A DNA stretch of 8,473 nt, taken from a bacterium. GTDB taxonomy: Bacteria > JAHJDO01. A program made the position numbers and the translations under genes. The stretch is from NCBI GenBank assembly GCA_030652805.1, contig JAUSPT010000090.1, forward strand, positions 1 to 8,473, in the 5' to 3' direction. This document shows positions 1 through 7,386 of this stretch, piece after piece; within the stretch, counting starts at the first letter, position 1, and every line of letters begins with the position of its first letter. The notes under the pieces are model-generated. The model made no database searches. It worked only from the letters and a program-made list of their open reading frames with translations, and had not been told where the DNA came from.

Positions 1-30
1 AAACATGATGCTTCTTTCCTTATCTCCTTA

Positions 31-60
31 AATATTTTCGCAGATACTATTAATATTTTC
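31..60. repeat. Pair of 9-bp direct repeats, 21 bp apart
   Basis: The 9-mer AATATTTTC occurs at 31-39 and again at 52-60, a start-to-start distance of 21 bp, or about two helical turns. Same-face spacing is what a dimeric regulator would need, so these could be operator half-sites in front of nifJ or of a gene to the left of the window. In DNA this AT-rich a chance repeat is also plausible, and no regulator family is recognised. Confidence 0.25.
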
Positions 61-62
61 CT

Positions 63-94
63 GACCCCATCCCGAAAGCTTTCGGGATGGGGTC
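63..94. repeat. Perfect 32-bp GC-rich palindrome
   Basis: The arm GACCCCATCCCGAAAG (63-78) is followed immediately by its exact reverse complement (79-94), giving 16 paired bases around an AAAGCTTT core. As RNA it would form a very stable hairpin whose loop has to come from the central bases. It is far more GC-rich than its surroundings. No U-run follows on the + strand (CCTTGTATCC comes next), so it is not a textbook intrinsic terminator in that direction. On the - strand it is followed by AGGAAAATATT, also not a U-run. It could be a dispersed REP-like repeat, a factor-assisted or bidirectional terminator, or a protein-binding site. The palindrome itself is certain; its role is not. Confidence 0.9.
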
Positions 95-229
95 CCTTGT
101 ATCCTCCACCTAGGGGGTAAGGATGTATCTTACCATTTCCACATGTCAAAAACTATCTCATTTTTTTTTCTCTGATTTTATGATAGTATTCATAATCTTA
201 ATCCTTATAACTTAATACTGAAAATTTAT

Positions 230-236
230 AGGAGGT
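230..236 (+). promoter_or_regulatory. Shine-Dalgarno of nifJ
   Basis: AGGAGGT lies directly upstream of the ATG at 240, with 3 nt between the end of the motif and the start codon. It is close to the full anti-16S complement. It favours ATG 240 over the next in-frame ATG at 252, which would leave more than 15 nt of spacing. The perfect match suggests strong translation, as expected for an abundant central-metabolism enzyme. Confidence 0.85.
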
Positions 237-239
237 ATT

Positions 240-3200
240 ATGACTCGCAGGATGGTTCCTTATGATGGAAATAGCGCTGTAGCGCATGTAGCACATGCAA
301 CTAATGAAGTAATTGCAATATATCCAATTACCCCTTCTTCTGCAATGGGTGAAATTGCTGACGGGAAATCTGCAAAAGGAGAAAAAAATATCTGGGGAAC
401 AGTGCCAGTCGTTGTAGAACTCCAATCAGAGGGAGGAGCATCCGGGACAGTTCACGGCGCACTTACTACAGGCGCGCTTACTACAACATTTACAGCATCC
501 CAGGGCCTGCTTCTTATGATCCCAAATATGTATAAGATTGCAGGGGAATTGTGTTCAACAGTATTTCATATAGCTGCTCGCTCCATCGCATGCCAGGCAC
601 TGTCTATATTTGGAGACCATACAGATGTTATGGCAACCAGAGCGACAGGATGGGCAATGCTTGCTTCCGGGAGCGTGCAGGAAGCAATGGATTTTGCCCT
701 GATAGCTCAGGCAGCAACCCTGGAAGCCAGAGTTCCTTTTCTGCATTTCTTTGAAGGCTTTCGCATTTCGCATGAAATACAAAAAATAGAGGAACTTACA
801 CCTGAGGATATGCGAGCTATGATTGATACTAAATTAGTTAGGGCACACAGGTTAAGAGGCCTTTCTCCCGACCGGCCCCAGCTTCGAGGAACTTCTCAGA
901 ATCCAGATGTGTTTTTCCAGGGACGCGAGAGTGTTAATAAGTATTATAATGATTGTCCTGGAATTGTCCAAAAAACAATGAATAAGTTCGCTCAGATAGT
1001 AGGACGACAGTATAAGCTGTTTGATTATATTGGGGCTCCTGATGCTGAAAATGTGATTGTGATAATGGGTTCCGGAGGAGAAACAGTTCATGAAACCGTT
1101 GAATACTTGAATGCCAAAGGTGAAAAAATTGGAGTTATAAAAGTTCGCCTTTATCGGCCATTTGACGTAGCAGCATTTGCGTCTATTCTACCAAATACAG
1201 TAAAAAGAATAGCTGTTCTTGATAGGACAAAAGAGCCAGGAAGCCTTGGAGAGCCTTTATATGAAGATATTCGTACAGCAATTGGCGAGGCAATGGAGAG
1301 AGGATTGATTAAATTAGATGGATATCCTTTAATCATTGGCGGACGCTACGGTCTTGGTTCTGCGGAATTTAATGGAGCAATGGCTAAGGGAGTTTTTGAT
1401 AATCTTCTTAAGACTAAACCCAAAGATCATTTCACTATTGGCATTGAAGATGACATTACTCACACAAGTCTGGAATATGACCCATCATTCAGTTCCGAGA
1501 AAGATGTGTATAGGGCTATGTTTTATGGGCTTGGTTCTGACGGGACAGTTGGCGCTAATCATAATTCCATTAAAATCATAGCAGAAAAAACAGACAATTA
1601 TGCTCAGGGATATTTTGTCTATGATTCCAAAAAGGCAGGCGCTGTCACAGTTTCGCATCTTCGATTCGGCAAAAAAACTATAAGAAGCCCTTATCTGATT
1701 TCAAAAGCAAATTTTCTTGCATGTCATAATTTCACATTTCTAGAAAAGTACGATATGCTTAAGTACATAGTTGATGAAGGCACCTTTCTTCTAACATCAG
1801 AGTATGATAAAAATACTGTGTGGGAAAAGTTGCCTCCAAAAGTACAAAAACAAATTATAGATAAAAACCTTAAGTTCTATGTTATAGATGCAGTCAAGAT
1901 TGCCTCAGAACTTGGGTTAAGCACACGTATTAATACAATAATGCAGACTGCATTCTTCTTGATTTCAGACATCCTTCCTAAAGAAACGGCTATTTCCGCA
2001 ATTAAGGAATCAATAAAGCGGACATATGGCGAAAAGGGAGAGAAAGTTGTTAATATGAACACTCAGGCTGTTGATGCAACTGCCGATAATATTCAGGAAG
2101 TAGAAGTTCCTCACTCTTTCAAAGGACAGGTGGTTGAGAAGCCTACTGTGGCTGATGATGCACCTGATTTTGTTAAAGAGGTTACTGCAAGGATAATAAG
2201 ACGAGAAGGAGAAAGTATAAAGGTCTCTCAAATGCCATCAGATGGAACCTGGCCCACAGGAACAACTCAATATGAAAAACGCAATCTTGCTATTAACATT
2301 CCAATATGGAATCCAGAAACATGTATTCAGTGTGGAAGATGCTCATTAGTTTGTCCGCATGCTGCGATTCGGCCAAAGATATATAAAAAAGAACTTCTTA
2401 AAGATGCTCCTAAAACATTCAAGCATACAGATTCAAAGCCTTCAAAAGATATGGAAGATTATCAATACACACTTCAGGTAGCTCCCGAGGATTGTACTGG
2501 GTGTGGCACTTGCTTTGAGAATTGTCCCATGAAAAATAAAGAGGCGATTAAAATGTCGCCGCAATCTCCAATAAGGGAAGAAGAAGTGAAAAACTATGCG
2601 TTCTTTCTCAACTTACCAGATACAGCCCCTGATCTTTATAATAGAAACACTGTTAAAGGAAGCCAGTTTATAAAACCTCTTTTTGAATATTCTGGTGCTT
2701 GTGGAGGATGTGGAGAAACAGCATATGTTAAACTGCTTACTCAGCTTTTTGGTGACCGGGCAATTATAGCAAATGCTACAGGATGTTCCTCAATCTATGG
2801 AGGAAATCTTCCTACAACACCATATTGCAAACGTTCGGATGGACGCGGTCCAGCATGGAATAACTCGCTCTTTGAAGATGCTGCTGAGCTGGCCTTTGGT
2901 ATGAGACTGACTGTTGATAAATTCACACAATACGCATATGAACTTGCAGATAGAATTGCAGATGATAATTCCTCGTCAGATGAATTAAAGAATATCATCT
3001 CGAAAATAAAAGATGCTGACCAGTCAATACAGGAAGGTATAGAAAAACAACGAGAACGAGTTGAAAAACTAAAGAATTTATTAAAATCCTGCGCCTTGCC
3101 TGATTGTAAGGAACTTCTTACGGTTTCAGATTATATGGTTAAAAAATCTATATGGGGGATTGGGGGAGACGGCTGGGCATACGATATAGGATATGGCGGG

Positions 3201-3800
3201 CTTGACCATGTTTTAGCTTCAGGGAAAAATGTTAATATACTTGTGTTGGATACTGAGGTGTATTCAAACACAGGAGGACAGTCTTCAAAAGCTACTCCTC
3301 TTGGCGCTGTTGCCAAGTTTGCTGCTGCAGGAAAACCAGTTCCCAAGAAAGACCTTGGACTTATGTTTATGAGTTATGGATATATCTATGTTGCCAAGGT
3401 TGCAGTAGGCGCTGATCCAAACCAGTTGGTCAAGGCGTTTGTAGAAGCGGAAGCTTATAAGGGGCCTTCAATAATTATTGCATACTCTCACTGTATAGCT
3501 CATGGTATAGATATGACACGCGGACTTACTGAGCAGAAGAATGCAGTAGCGAGCGGATACTGGCCTCTTTACAGATACAATCCCGAGCTCACTGACCAGG
3601 GAGAAAATCCACTTATACTTGACAGTAAAGAACCACAGATTCCATTTTCAGATTATGCATATAATGAGAACAGGTACAGAGTCCTGAAGAAGATAGATCC
3701 GAAACGCGCAGATAAACTGATGAAATTCGCTCAGCAAAACGTTACGCAAAGATTCAAGCTCTACAAACAGCTCGCAGAATTGGACTACACTAAAGAATAA
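240..3800 (+). CDS. nifJ: Pyruvate:ferredoxin (flavodoxin) oxidoreductase, single-chain
   Basis: This cytoplasmic enzyme catalyses pyruvate + CoA + oxidised ferredoxin to acetyl-CoA + CO2 + reduced ferredoxin, using TPP and three [4Fe-4S] clusters. At 1186 aa it has the usual length of the fused homodimeric family. Visible domains in order: the pyruvate/TPP-pyrimidine domain with YPITPSS (28-34), E64 and R114, at the positions I recall for Thr31, Glu64 and Arg114 of the Desulfovibrio africanus enzyme; domain II with GSGGET (277-282); the gamma-type domain with GLGSDGTVGAN (430-440); a two-cluster ferredoxin domain with C695/C698/C701/C705 and C752/C755/C758/C762; and the TPP-diphosphate domain with GGDGWAYDIG (975-984) and D1004...SNTGGQ (1009-1014). 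Proximal cluster ligands are C821, C824, C849 and C1085. All catalytic residues I could check are present. panD follows after 47 nt. The direction (pyruvate oxidation or synthesis) and the electron carrier cannot be read from sequence. Confidence 0.97.
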   Translation: MTRRMVPYDGNSAVAHVAHATNEVIAIYPITPSSAMGEIADGKSAKGEKNIWGTVPVVVELQSEGGASGTVHGALTTGALTTTFTASQGLLLMIPNMYKIAGELCSTVFHIAARSIACQALSIFGDHTDVMATRATGWAMLASGSVQEAMDFALIAQAATLEARVPFLHFFEGFRISHEIQKIEELTPEDMRAMIDTKLVRAHRLRGLSPDRPQLRGTSQNPDVFFQGRESVNKYYNDCPGIVQKTMNKFAQIVGRQYKLFDYIGAPDAENVIVIMGSGGETVHETVEYLNAKGEKIGVIKVRLYRPFDVAAFASILPNTVKRIAVLDRTKEPGSLGEPLYEDIRTAIGEAMERGLIKLDGYPLIIGGRYGLGSAEFNGAMAKGVFDNLLKTKPKDHFTIGIEDDITHTSLEYDPSFSSEKDVYRAMFYGLGSDGTVGANHNSIKIIAEKTDNYAQGYFVYDSKKAGAVTVSHLRFGKKTIRSPYLISKANFLACHNFTFLEKYDMLKYIVDEGTFLLTSEYDKNTVWEKLPPKVQKQIIDKNLKFYVIDAVKIASELGLSTRINTIMQTAFFLISDILPKETAISAIKESIKRTYGEKGEKVVNMNTQAVDATADNIQEVEVPHSFKGQVVEKPTVADDAPDFVKEVTARIIRREGESIKVSQMPSDGTWPTGTTQYEKRNLAINIPIWNPETCIQCGRCSLVCPHAAIRPKIYKKELLKDAPKTFKHTDSKPSKDMEDYQYTLQVAPEDCTGCGTCFENCPMKNKEAIKMSPQSPIREEEVKNYAFFLNLPDTAPDLYNRNTVKGSQFIKPLFEYSGACGGCGETAYVKLLTQLFGDRAIIANATGCSSIYGGNLPTTPYCKRSDGRGPAWNNSLFEDAAELAFGMRLTVDKFTQYAYELADRIADDNSSSDELKNIISKIKDADQSIQEGIEKQRERVEKLKNLLKSCALPDCKELLTVSDYMVKKSIWGIGGDGWAYDIGYGGLDHVLASGKNVNILVLDTEVYSNTGGQSSKATPLGAVAKFAAAGKPVPKKDLGLMFMSYGYIYVAKVAVGADPNQLVKAFVEAEAYKGPSIIIAYSHCIAHGIDMTRGLTEQKNAVASGYWPLYRYNPELTDQGENPLILDSKEPQIPFSDYAYNENRYRVLKKIDPKRADKLMKFAQQNVTQRFKLYKQLAELDYTKE

Positions 3801-3802
3801 TG

Positions 3803-3819
3803 CCAAATTTAAGATTTGG
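3803..3819 (+). other. Weak hairpin between nifJ and panD
   Basis: CCAAAT (3803-3808) can pair with ATTTGG (3814-3819) around a 5-nt loop, immediately after the nifJ stop codon. The stem is only 6 bp and AT-rich, and it is followed by ACTTTGAAATTT rather than a clean U-run. It is therefore at most a weak attenuator or mRNA 3' stabilising element, and read-through into panD is likely. Confidence 0.25.
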
Positions 3820-3847
3820 ACTTTGAAATTTATACGGAGTAGAAAAA

Positions 3848-4204
3848 ATGATACTAACAAATGTGATAAAAGCAAAGATTCATAAAGCCACAATTACAAA
3901 AAAGGTGCTTGATTATAATGGCAGCATTGGTATAGACAAAGCGCTTCTTAGAGCAAGCGGGATGATACCTGGTGAAAGAGTGCAGGTTCTGAATTTTCAA
4001 AATGGCGCCAGACTTGAAACATACATTATAGAAGAGAAAGAGAATTCAGGCATAATTGCGCTTTATGGCCCTGCCGCAAAGCGTGGAGAAATTGGCAATG
4101 AATTATGTATTATTTCCTATGCTCTAATCACGAGCGATGAGATACCGAATTTCAAAAGCAAGGTTGTATTCGTAGATAAAAACAACAAGATTGTTACAAA
4201 CTAG
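3848..4204 (+). CDS. panD: Aspartate 1-decarboxylase proenzyme (pyruvoyl-type)
   Basis: This cytoplasmic enzyme decarboxylates L-aspartate to beta-alanine for pantothenate and coenzyme A synthesis. It is made as an inactive chain that cleaves itself between Gly and Ser, the Ser becoming the pyruvoyl cofactor. Here the site is YNGS with cleavage expected between G25 and S26. Other matches to the E. coli enzyme, shifted by one residue, are K10, H12, Y23, R55, T58 and Y59. The length of 118 aa is normal to slightly short, the C-terminal tail being trimmed. The usual NGAAA turn reads YGPAA, so the position of E. coli Asn72 is Tyr73. The start is supported by GGAG at 3836-3839, 8 nt upstream of the ATG. 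The 3' end overlaps comEC by 14 nt. No PanM-like maturation partner is visible, and most bacteria outside the enterics lack one. Confidence 0.95.
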   Translation: MILTNVIKAKIHKATITKKVLDYNGSIGIDKALLRASGMIPGERVQVLNFQNGARLETYIIEEKENSGIIALYGPAAKRGEIGNELCIISYALITSDEIPNFKSKVVFVDKNNKIVTN

Positions 4205-6362
4205 TCCTCTTATATACATCACTCTCCTATTTATTGCGGGCATATTGCTTGAGACGTATTTACATATTCCTCTATTATATAAAGCAATATGCGTCCTTGT
4301 TCTTCTTCCAGCAGGAATAATCTGCTTTAGAAAGAAAAGGATTCCCAATATTCTGGGGATAATCCTTCTTTATTGCCTAACGATCCCAATAAGCATGATG
4401 TATACTGAAATCTACTCATCTTTTCATCAACCAAACCTCCATAGCCACTTCTACAATACCAATGCTGAGATTCAAATTAAAGGCATAATAATAAAAGACC
4501 CTGTAAGCCGAAGATTCTATACGAATATTGTTATATCTCCTGAGCAAATTAAGGGGTTGCAAACCCCTAGAGGATTAATTCTTGTTAGAGTAAGCTCTTG
4601 CAATCTTAATTTTAAATACGGTGATAAAGTTCAGGTGTTTGGAAAACTTTCTCGTCCATACTGGGACGGGAATATAGGAACATTCAACTATAGAAAGTAT
4701 CTGGAACGGCATCACGTATATGGAGTAATGAAGATAAAAGATGCAGGGAATATAAAAATTATTGCCAGGAATGAGGGGAATTTTATTATTGGCAAAGCAC
4801 TTACTTTAAAGAACATGATAAAAATGATCAATAAACGAAGTTTACCTGATCCTCAGGCTGCGATGCTGAACGGGATTCTTCTGGGCATGCGGGAGGATAT
4901 ACCACAACAGATTTTTGATATGTTCAGAAAGAGCGGCATAGTACATATTCTTGCAGTATCAGGTCTTCATGTTGGTCTGATTCTTTTTATGTTCTGGGGA
5001 TTTTTAAAACTATGCAGAGTTCCAAAAAAGGCCGCTGCACTTATCCTGATATTGCTGGTTACTTTGTATTGCATGGTTACAGGCATGCGGGATCCGATAT
5101 TCCGTACAACTATAATGGCTTTAGCAGTATTGGTGGCTATTATAATCGACAGGGAGCAGAATCTTTATATCAGCATGTCGTTAGCATGTCTTGTGCTTTT
5201 ATTTATCAATCCATATAGCTTGTTTAATGCTGGTTTTCAGCTCTCTTTTATAGCTACATTGGGAATTATTTGTCTTGCTCCCATACTGAAAGGTTCCCGT
5301 TTTTTGTTTATTGCCTTTGCAGTGTCTCTATCAGCCCAGATAAGCGTTATGCCGATAGTTGCATATCACTTTAACTATCTATCCTTATGGAGTGTTTTTA
5401 CTAATATCGTAATACTTCCAGCTGTTGCCTGTATATTGGCACTTGGATTGCTCGCATCTGTATTTGGAATGTTATGGATTAAACTTGCCTATATCTTCAG
5501 TATGCCAAATTGGATTCTGCTGACAATACTATTAAAATTAATAGAATTTTTCTCATCAATTCACCTCATGTATTTTGAGGTACAAAAGCCATGTATTACA
5601 GATATCATTGGATATTACACATTAATTGCGTTTGCTTTATATGCATTTTATAACGGTATGAAAAACAGGAAGACATTATATGTCTTTGTGCTTATTTTAT
5701 TAATTCTATTTTTATTTCCAAGAATAAAGAGCAATTCCATTGAGATTGTTTTTCCGCATTCTCCAGACGGAGATATAGCGCTTATAAAGCTTCCCTGCGG
5801 ACGGACTCAAAATAAAATCATGCTTATAACCAGTGATAGCAATAAATTTAATAATGTTGAAAAAGTAATTCAACCACTTCTATGGGCAAAACATATCTCA
5901 AAAATCGACTATCTGTTCTTGAATAGAGTAAGCGATGATCATCTAGGCACAGTTCGGGATTTATCAAAGAACTTTGATATTAAACAAGTTCTAGATATTG
6001 CGCAGTCCAAAAACTCCTTTACATACAAGAACTTCCTTGAATTCATTAAAAACACTGGAATCGGTTATGAAAACATTAATCATGAAAAATCCATTCTGAA
6101 ATCTTCCGGAATAGATTTCAGGATGCATAACGGTAATCTCAAGCTTCGCATTATGCCTAGCAATATAGAGCTTTTAATCACACCCGATTGTATGCATACA
6201 ATAAATATTAACGGTAGAAAAATCCTGATTTATCAACGTAAGCCTTCTGTCATAAAACATATTCAGGATAAAGATATCTATTACACAGACACAGATGGAG
6301 CAATTTCAATAAAAATAAAGAATAATAGAGTCAATATATTATGTTCAAAAAAATCCAGCTAA
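4191..6362 (+). CDS. comEC: ComEC/Rec2 DNA-uptake channel with degenerate MBL domain
   Basis: This inner-membrane channel carries single-stranded DNA into the cytoplasm during natural transformation. The 723 aa are family-typical. Three N-terminal membrane segments (about 7-24, 30-46, 53-69) precede an OB-like DUF4131 region with NIGTFNYRKYL (161-171). The Competence domain has HILAVSGLHVGL (252-263), GMRDPIFRTTIM (298-309), GFQLSF (348-353), MPIVAYHF (387-394) and a conserved N...P near 405-410. The last membrane segment is about 496-510. The C-terminal metallo-beta-lactamase-like part (about 515-723) looks inactive. DVGQGD is replaced by HSPDGD (523-528), THxxxDH by NRVSDDH (578-584), and no HHGS block exists, although the terminal TDTDGAI (699-705) survives. 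The start is TTG 4191 with only a weak ribosome site. The frame closes upstream at TAG 4173, and the first in-frame ATG (codon 69) would remove all three leading membrane segments. It overlaps both neighbours, suggesting translational coupling. Confidence 0.92.
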   Translation: MLQTSPLIYITLLFIAGILLETYLHIPLLYKAICVLVLLPAGIICFRKKRIPNILGIILLYCLTIPISMMYTEIYSSFHQPNLHSHFYNTNAEIQIKGIIIKDPVSRRFYTNIVISPEQIKGLQTPRGLILVRVSSCNLNFKYGDKVQVFGKLSRPYWDGNIGTFNYRKYLERHHVYGVMKIKDAGNIKIIARNEGNFIIGKALTLKNMIKMINKRSLPDPQAAMLNGILLGMREDIPQQIFDMFRKSGIVHILAVSGLHVGLILFMFWGFLKLCRVPKKAAALILILLVTLYCMVTGMRDPIFRTTIMALAVLVAIIIDREQNLYISMSLACLVLLFINPYSLFNAGFQLSFIATLGIICLAPILKGSRFLFIAFAVSLSAQISVMPIVAYHFNYLSLWSVFTNIVILPAVACILALGLLASVFGMLWIKLAYIFSMPNWILLTILLKLIEFFSSIHLMYFEVQKPCITDIIGYYTLIAFALYAFYNGMKNRKTLYVFVLILLILFLFPRIKSNSIEIVFPHSPDGDIALIKLPCGRTQNKIMLITSDSNKFNNVEKVIQPLLWAKHISKIDYLFLNRVSDDHLGTVRDLSKNFDIKQVLDIAQSKNSFTYKNFLEFIKNTGIGYENINHEKSILKSSGIDFRMHNGNLKLRIMPSNIELLITPDCMHTININGRKILIYQRKPSVIKHIQDKDIYYTDTDGAISIKIKNNRVNILCSKKSS

Positions 6363-7333
6363 TAATCTTAACAGGTGCGCTTTTAAGCTTTATACCCTGT
6401 CATAAACATATTGGAGCTAATAGGACTGAAAGCCCTTTACTCAAGGATTATGATTCTATTTCCGCATATTTTGGCCCAAAAGAGAATCTAAGTGCGCAAT
6501 TAATAAAATTGATAAATCTATCTGAAAAAAATGTCTATGGCGCATTTTATAATTTGGAGCTTATTAAGGTTGCTTCTGCTTTGATAGATGCGAAAAACAG
6601 GGGAGTAAAGGTGCATTTAGTGATGGATAAAGAAAGAATAAATAGTCCAGGATCCCAGTATGCACTATTATCCAAACATATTAATATAAAGGTTGCAAAA
6701 CAGCCGAGAGGCCTTATGCATAATAAATTTTGTGTATTTGATAATAAAATTGTATGGACAGGGTCTTATAACCCTACTTACAATGGCACATATTACAATA
6801 ACAATAATGTAGTTGTTATAAACTCGAAAGTGCTGGCAGAAGATTTTATAGAGGAATTCCGCAGGATTTCCGGCTCTTTGGATTACAAAGACCACAGACG
6901 ACAGACCACAGAGGAGAAAATAGTAGCCTTTTTCTCAAAAAAAGATAATTGCAAACAGAAGATAATTCAGCTGCTGAACAATGCTGAGGTGAGTATCTGT
7001 TTTGCAAGCTTTATTTTTACAGATAAAGACATAGCAAAAGTTATTATATCCAAACATAACAAAGGCATAAAAATAACAGGTGTGATGGAAAAAGGCATGG
7101 ATAGTTTCTGGAACATGTTCAGCTTTTTCCGTCATGTAGGCATTGATGTGAAATGGGACAAGAATTATTCTCACCAGATGCATCATAAAATTTTTCTGAT
7201 AGATAAAAGAATAATAATTACAGGTTCCTTTAATCCGACATTTAGCGCTCATAAACTGAATTGGGAAAATATAATTGTTATACAAGATGCGAAATTAGCC
7301 GCACAGTTTATGGATGAGATAAAAAACCTTTGA
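6341..7333 (+). CDS. Exported phospholipase D-like protein with two HKD motifs
   Basis: This is a PLD-superfamily phosphodiesterase; the family includes phospholipases, cardiolipin synthases and non-specific nucleases. The 330-aa chain has an N-terminal signal-like segment, MFKK followed by a hydrophobic stretch to about residue 18. C20 is preceded by FIP, which does not fit a lipobox. Two homologous halves follow, each with a complete HxKx4D motif and downstream GSxN: H127/K129/D134 with GSYN at 141-144, and H281/K283/D288 with GSFN at 295-298. Both halves continue as TGSxNPT...N..VVI...LA..F..E, showing an internal duplication in which both half-sites form one active centre. It lacks the long two-helix N-terminus of typical cardiolipin synthases, which favours a periplasmic hydrolase or nuclease. 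The ATG lies inside comEC (22-nt overlap) with only a weak AGAG ribosome site, so it is probably translated by coupling. Its substrate is unknown; the position after comEC makes DNA a reasonable candidate. Confidence 0.9.
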   Translation: MFKKIQLIILTGALLSFIPCHKHIGANRTESPLLKDYDSISAYFGPKENLSAQLIKLINLSEKNVYGAFYNLELIKVASALIDAKNRGVKVHLVMDKERINSPGSQYALLSKHINIKVAKQPRGLMHNKFCVFDNKIVWTGSYNPTYNGTYYNNNNVVVINSKVLAEDFIEEFRRISGSLDYKDHRRQTTEEKIVAFFSKKDNCKQKIIQLLNNAEVSICFASFIFTDKDIAKVIISKHNKGIKITGVMEKGMDSFWNMFSFFRHVGIDVKWDKNYSHQMHHKIFLIDKRIIITGSFNPTFSAHKLNWENIIVIQDAKLAAQFMDEIKNL

Positions 7334-7375
7334 CAGAGCCTGTCTTGTGCCGTAGAATAAATGTTAGAATTAAGT

Positions 7376-7380
7376 GGAGA
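7376..7380 (+). promoter_or_regulatory. Shine-Dalgarno choosing the GTG start of the lipoprotein
   Basis: GGAGA sits 6 nt before GTG 7387. The longer alternative, TTG 7330 overlapping the previous stop codon, has no comparable ribosome site. It would also put 19 extra residues, rich in Arg, in front of the signal peptide. The site therefore supports the shorter protein. Confidence 0.75.
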
Positions 7381-7386
7381 ATTGAT

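Noticed and set aside
1-30. Possible divergent gene on the - strand starting at 6 (ATG TTT) with upstream AAGGAG/AAGG
   Set aside because: Only two codons are inside the window and the ribosome site spacing (about 11-17 nt) is long, so a gene cannot be supported.
1-120. Open frame on the + strand from the left edge to TAA 118-120, possibly the 3' end of an upstream gene
   Set aside because: The translation runs through the GC-rich palindrome and ends in a Pro/Gly-rich stretch without protein-like character; 40 codons can be open by chance.
179-184. TATGAT as a -10 box for nifJ
   Set aside because: No acceptable -35 hexamer is found 16-18 bp upstream, and other AT-rich hexamers (CATAAT 191-196, TATAAC 206-211) are equally plausible, so no promoter can be fixed.
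1877-2231. Open frames on the - strand within nifJ
   Set aside because: They are antisense to continuous, well-conserved PFOR coding sequence and are rich in Ser/Ile/Phe, typical of shadow frames.
6935-7285. 116-codon open frame on the - strand
   Set aside because: It lies entirely antisense to the PLD gene across its second HKD motif, has no ribosome-site context or family resemblance, and is explained as a shadow of the real gene.
7330-7386. Longer lipoprotein start at TTG 7330 overlapping the PLD stop codon
   Set aside because: It would put 19 extra residues with several Arg before the signal peptide and has no ribosome site; GTG 7387 with GGAGA gives a classic lipoprotein signal.
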